NCBI GenBank assembly: GCA_023438115.1
Contig: JAEZEB010000068.1
Location: 1 to 7,657 of the forward strand
DNA length: 7,657 nt
Source of the DNA: Pseudomonadota bacterium
GTDB lineage: Bacteria > Pseudomonadota > Gammaproteobacteria > Burkholderiales > Burkholderiaceae_C
Reading direction: 5' to 3'
Under the pieces are notes generated by a model. That model searched no databases and was not told the origin of the DNA. It saw nothing but the letters and a program-made list of their open reading frames with translations. The translations under genes and the position numbers were made by a program. This document shows, one piece after another, positions 4,771 to 7,657 of the stretch (within the stretch, counting starts at the first letter, position 1; each line of letters begins with the position of its first letter).

Positions 4771-4841
4771 ACAGCATCGCCCCGCGCGGTGCGCGCCGCG
4801 TCGCGCGCCGCCGCATCCATCCCCGAGGAAGCCTGCCGTGA
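4758..4841 (+). CDS. Arginine-rich 27-codon leader ORF overlapping the miaB start
   Basis: ATG 4758 opens 27 codons ending at TGA 4839-4841; the peptide starts MNRWNSIAPRGARR and ends HPRGSLP, with eight arginines. The stop overlaps the miaB GTG (4838-4840) as GTGA, an arrangement that allows ribosomes to re-initiate on miaB. The miaB ribosome site GAGGAA (4825-4830) lies inside this ORF. There is no clear Shine-Dalgarno for the ORF itself. Its first four residues, MNRW, match the start of the upstream periplasmic protein because both lie in the direct repeat. It may be a working leader peptide, or only a remnant of that duplication that happens to stay open. Translation is not shown. Confidence 0.35.
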   Translation: MNRWNSIAPRGARRVARRRIHPRGSLP

Positions 4842-6178
4842 AGAAGGTCTACATCAAGACCTTCGGCTGCCAGATGAACGAGTACGACTCGGACAAGATG
4901 GCGGACGTGATGAACGCGGCCGAAGGCTACGAGCCCACGCAGGACCCCGAACAGGCGGACCTGATCCTCTTCAACACCTGCTCGGTGCGCGAGAAGGCGC
5001 AGGAGAAGGTCTTCTCCGACCTCGGGCGGGTGAAGCACCTGAAGAAGAAGGGCGTCCTGATCGGCGTCGGCGGCTGCGTCGCCAGCCAGGAAGGCGCGGC
5101 CATCATCGAGCGCGCGCCCTACGTCGACGTGGTGTTCGGCCCGCAGACCCTGCACCGCCTGCCGGAACTGCTCGAAGCGCGCTCGCGCCAGCAGCGCCCG
5201 CAGGTGGACATCAGCTTCCCCGAGATCGAGAAGTTCGACCATCTTCCGCCCGCACGGGTGGAAGGCGCGTCGGCCTTCGTTTCCATCATGGAAGGCTGCT
5301 CCAAGTACTGCAGCTACTGCGTGGTGCCCTACACCCGCGGCGAGGAAGTTTCGCGCCCCTTCGACGACGTGCTGGTGGAGATCGCCGGCCTGGCCGACCA
5401 GGGCGTGAAGGAAGTGACGCTGCTGGGCCAGAACGTCAACGCCTACCGCGGCGCCATGGGCGACACCGCGGAGATCGCGGACTTCGCGCTGCTGATCGAA
5501 TACGTCGCGGAAATCCCCGGCATAGCGCGCATCCGCTACACCACCAGCCACCCGAACGAGTTCACGCAGCGCCTGGTGGACGTCTACGGCAAGGTGCCGC
5601 AGCTCGTGAGCCACCTGCACCTGCCGGTGCAGCACGGCAGCGACCGCATCCTGATGGCGATGAAGCGCAACTACACCGCCATGGAGTACAAGAGCACCAT
5701 CCGCAAGCTGCGGGCGGTGCGGCCGCAGATCTCGCTGTCCTCCGACTTCATCGTCGGCTTCCCCGGCGAGACCGAGGAGGACTTCGGCAAGCTGATGAAA
5801 CTGGTGGAGGACGTCGGCTACGACGCGAGCTTCTCCTTCATCTTCAGCCCGCGCCCCGGCACGCCGGCCGCCAACCTGCACGACGACACGCCGCACGCGG
5901 TCAAGCTCAAGCGCCTGCAGCACCTGCAGGCCGTGCTGGAGGAGAACGTGCGGCGCATCTCCGCCAGCCGCGTCGGCACGACGCAGCGCATCCTGGTCGA
6001 AGGGCCTTCGCGCAAGGACCCGAACGAGCTGATGGGCCGCACCGAGTGCAACCGCATCGTCAACTTCGCCGGCGCGCCGCGCCTGGTGGGGCAGATGGTG
6101 GACGTGCGCATCACCGAGGCCCTGCCGCACTCGCTGCGCGGCGAAGTGCTGCAGTCCGAGTCGGTGCTGGCCGCCTGA
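4838..6178 (+). CDS. miaB: tRNA-2-methylthio-N6-dimethylallyladenosine synthase MiaB
   Basis: MiaB is a cytoplasmic radical-SAM methylthiotransferase that turns i6A37 into ms2i6A37 in tRNAs reading UNN codons. The 446-residue protein is of full family length. The N-terminal UPF0004 domain has its auxiliary-cluster cysteines C11 (KTFGCQMNEYDSDKM), C48 (FNTCSVREKAQEK) and C80 (GVGGCVASQEG). The radical-SAM domain has CxxxCxxC as C154, C158 and C161 (EGCSKYCSYCVVPYTRG) and later SSDFIVGFPGETEEDF. A TRAM RNA-binding domain occupies about 378-440 (RILVEGPSRKDPNELMGRTE onwards). The start is GTG, set by GAGGAA (4825-4830), and overlaps the stop of the leader ORF. In many proteobacteria miaB precedes phoH (ybeZ) and ybeY; here a kinase gene follows after 7 bp, so the two are probably cotranscribed. 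Confidence 0.97.
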   Translation: MKKVYIKTFGCQMNEYDSDKMADVMNAAEGYEPTQDPEQADLILFNTCSVREKAQEKVFSDLGRVKHLKKKGVLIGVGGCVASQEGAAIIERAPYVDVVFGPQTLHRLPELLEARSRQQRPQVDISFPEIEKFDHLPPARVEGASAFVSIMEGCSKYCSYCVVPYTRGEEVSRPFDDVLVEIAGLADQGVKEVTLLGQNVNAYRGAMGDTAEIADFALLIEYVAEIPGIARIRYTTSHPNEFTQRLVDVYGKVPQLVSHLHLPVQHGSDRILMAMKRNYTAMEYKSTIRKLRAVRPQISLSSDFIVGFPGETEEDFGKLMKLVEDVGYDASFSFIFSPRPGTPAANLHDDTPHAVKLKRLQHLQAVLEENVRRISASRVGTTQRILVEGPSRKDPNELMGRTECNRIVNFAGAPRLVGQMVDVRITEALPHSLRGEVLQSESVLAA

Positions 6179-6185
6179 GCGGCGC

Positions 6186-7592
6186 ATGGGATCCTTCCGG
6201 CAGCTGCTGCTCGTCGCGTTCCTGCTGATCGCCATGCTGCTGGGCGGTACGGCGCTGCGCGCAGTCTCCGTGCTGCAGAAGCTGGTGACGCAGAGCGGCC
6301 AGGAGGCGGACCGCGCACTGGCGCTCAACGCCGCGTCGCAGGCGCTGGCCTCGCGTGCCGCCGGCATGGAACGCACCGCGCGCCAGTCGCTGGTGCTCAA
6401 CGACTCGCTGCTGCGCCGGCGCTTCCGCGACGAGCGCCGCGCCGCCGACGCCTCGCTGGTGCAGATGGCCGACGCCGGCCTGCGCAGCGAGGCGCTCGCG
6501 TCCTGGAGCGAGCAGGCGGATTCGATCGGCGAACTGCTGATCGGCCCGGCCGAGACGGCGCTGGACCGCGAGCGCGAGGTCGCCGCGCAATTCCGTGAGC
6601 TGGACGACCTGCACGCGCAGATCGCGGCGGCGGTGCAGGCGCTGGTGGAAAGCCGCGACCGCGCATTGCGCCAGCAGCTCAATGCCGAACGCACGCGGCT
6701 GATGCAGCAGGTGTGGGGCGCGATCGCGCTGGCCGCGGCGCTGGCCGTCGCCTTCGGCATCTGGCTCGCCCGCCCCTTCAAGCGGCTGGAACAGGCGATC
6801 GTGCAGCTGGGCGAGAACCGCCTCGCGGAACCGATCGACATCCCCGGCCCCTCCGACGTCCGGCGCGTGAGCCAGCAGCTCGACTGGCTGCGCCTGCGCC
6901 TGATGGAGCTGGACGCCGACAAGGCGCGCTTCCTGCGCCATGTCTCGCACGAACTCAAGACGCCGCTGGCGGCGCTGCGCGAAGGCGCCGCGTTGCTGGG
7001 CGACGGCGTCGCGGGCCGCCTCACGCCCGACCAGGAGGAGGTGGTGCGCATCCTGCGGCAGAACACGCTCACCCTGCAGTCGCACATCGAGGCGCTGCTG
7101 CAGTTCAACGCCGCGGCCTTCGAGGCGCGGCAGCTGCAGCGCCGCCGCACCGACCTGCTGGGGCTGCTGCAGGCGCAGGTGGACGCGCAGCGGCTCCAAT
7201 GGCAGGCCAAGCGCCTGGACGTGCGCGTGGAAGGCGAGCCGCTCACGCTGGTCGTCGATCCCGCCAAGCTGGGCCTCGCGGTGGCCAACCTGCTGTCCAA
7301 TGCGATCCGCTTTTCGCCCGAGGGCACGGTGCTTCGCCTGTCGGTGGCCACCGGCGAGGCCGGCGTCCTGATCGACGTGCAGGATGCGGGCCCCGGGATC
7401 GCCCAGGCCGACCGCGGCCGCGTGTTCGAACCTTTCTACCGCGGCGAGCGCCAGCCGCAGGACGTCGTGCGCGGCAGCGGCATCGGCCTGTCGATCGTGC
7501 AGGAGTACGTGGCGGCCCACGGCGGGCGGGTGCGCCTGCTCGAGTCCGCCGAAGGCGCCCATTTCAGGATAGAACTCCCCCATGGCAAGTGA
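6186..7592 (+). CDS. Sensor histidine kinase, GlrK/QseE-like
   Basis: A 468-residue inner-membrane kinase. Its first membrane segment is about 5-27 and the second about 177-196; a helical, Ala/Arg-rich periplasmic region (28-176) without a recognisable ligand domain lies between them. A HAMP linker (about 197-248) leads to the H-box FLRHVSHELKTPLAALREG with phospho-acceptor H255. The ATPase domain has the N-box NLLSNAIRFSPEG (N368, N372), the G1 box DAGPGI from D400, FEPFYRGE and the G2 box GSGIGLSIV from G430, so all catalytic parts are present. The REG after the H-box and the overlapping lipoprotein gene resemble GlrK-QseG-GlrR of enterobacteria, where a sigma-54 activator is the partner; that regulator would lie beyond the right edge. 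The start 7 bp after miaB suggests read-through from miaB. Confidence 0.93.
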   Translation: MGSFRQLLLVAFLLIAMLLGGTALRAVSVLQKLVTQSGQEADRALALNAASQALASRAAGMERTARQSLVLNDSLLRRRFRDERRAADASLVQMADAGLRSEALASWSEQADSIGELLIGPAETALDREREVAAQFRELDDLHAQIAAAVQALVESRDRALRQQLNAERTRLMQQVWGAIALAAALAVAFGIWLARPFKRLEQAIVQLGENRLAEPIDIPGPSDVRRVSQQLDWLRLRLMELDADKARFLRHVSHELKTPLAALREGAALLGDGVAGRLTPDQEEVVRILRQNTLTLQSHIEALLQFNAAAFEARQLQRRRTDLLGLLQAQVDAQRLQWQAKRLDVRVEGEPLTLVVDPAKLGLAVANLLSNAIRFSPEGTVLRLSVATGEAGVLIDVQDAGPGIAQADRGRVFEPFYRGERQPQDVVRGSGIGLSIVQEYVAAHGGRVRLLESAEGAHFRIELPHGK

Positions 7593-7657
7593 TTCCTTCG
7601 TCGCGCGCGCCGCCGGCTGCTGCGCCATCGCCGCGCTGCTGGCCGCCTGCGCCGCTC
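7582..7657 (+). CDS. Lipoprotein, N-terminal fragment (QseG-like by position)
   Basis: The gene starts inside the end of the kinase gene (ATG 7582, kinase TGA 7590-7592; 11-base overlap in another frame) and runs off the right edge after 25 full codons. The peptide MASDSFVARAAGCCAIAALLAACAA is a lipoprotein signal, given here as MASDSFVARAAG then CCAIAALLAACAA; the lipobox is L20-A21-A22-C23. Position directly after a GlrK-like kinase matches qseG, whose product is an outer-membrane lipoprotein that works with that kinase. The mature protein is not visible, so this identity rests on context. Confidence 0.7.
   Translation, partial: MASDSFVARAAGCCAIAALLAACAA

Noticed and set aside
4751..7351. 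Minus-strand open frame of 866 codons antisense to miaB and the kinase gene
   Set aside because: Its Ser/Arg/Ala-rich composition without recognisable domains is typical of a shadow frame in GC-rich DNA, and the plus strand holds two certain genes here.
6111..7628. Minus-strand open frame of 505 codons across the kinase gene
   Set aside because: It overlaps a kinase with all catalytic motifs, is rich in Gln/Arg/Ala/Leu as shadow frames are, and shows no motif of its own.

Overview
The window is very GC-rich (roughly 70 % by eye) and densely coded, with strong G/C bias at third codon positions. That bias is why long open frames also appear antisense to real genes. Protein style (MiaB, a GlrK-type kinase followed by a lipoprotein, a YeeE/YedE transporter, PhnD-like and DsrE-like secreted proteins) and promoter style (TAGAAT or TAAACT just upstream of genes, with no good -35) suggest a betaproteobacterium of the order Burkholderiales, probably Comamonadaceae such as Ramlibacter or Variovorax. 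This placement is inferred, not computed.

Left part (1-1893, minus strand). Reading leftwards there is a small secreted DsrE-like protein, an ArsR-family repressor with cysteines placed roughly as in the BigR/SqrR (per)sulfide sensors, an exported SoxH-like metallo-beta-lactamase-fold hydrolase, and the first 21 codons of another exported protein whose ATG overlaps the hydrolase stop (ATGA). All four share one direction with short gaps, which fits an operon or a set of coupled units.

Middle part (1894-4109). An AT-richer divergent intergenic region separates the minus-strand genes from a plus-strand pair: an orphan PhnD-like periplasmic binding protein with no ABC permease or ATPase beside it, and a YeeE/YedE (TsuA-type) sulfur-compound transporter. 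Together with the left part this looks like a sulfur-handling neighbourhood. Import of thiosulfate or a related compound, persulfide chemistry in the periplasm, and a thiol-based repressor would fit together. That combined function is inference.

Right part (4110-7657). A small conserved-type periplasmic protein of unknown function is followed by miaB (tRNA ms2i6A37 methylthiotransferase), a sensor histidine kinase of GlrK/QseE type, and the start of a lipoprotein that overlaps the kinase gene, as qseG follows glrK in enterobacteria. Two features here are not explained by the genes. A stretch of about 45 bp covering the -10 region, 5' leader and first codons of the small periplasmic gene is repeated 486 bp downstream, in front of miaB. 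The second copy opens a 27-codon arginine-rich leader ORF whose stop overlaps the miaB GTG start (GTGA). A perfect 16-bp palindrome also overlaps a consensus -35 hexamer upstream of the small periplasmic gene.

No tRNA, rRNA, CRISPR array, insertion sequence or convincing intrinsic terminator was seen. No gene-free stretch exceeds 300 bases; the longest are 1894-2037 and 4110-4271, and both are described below.
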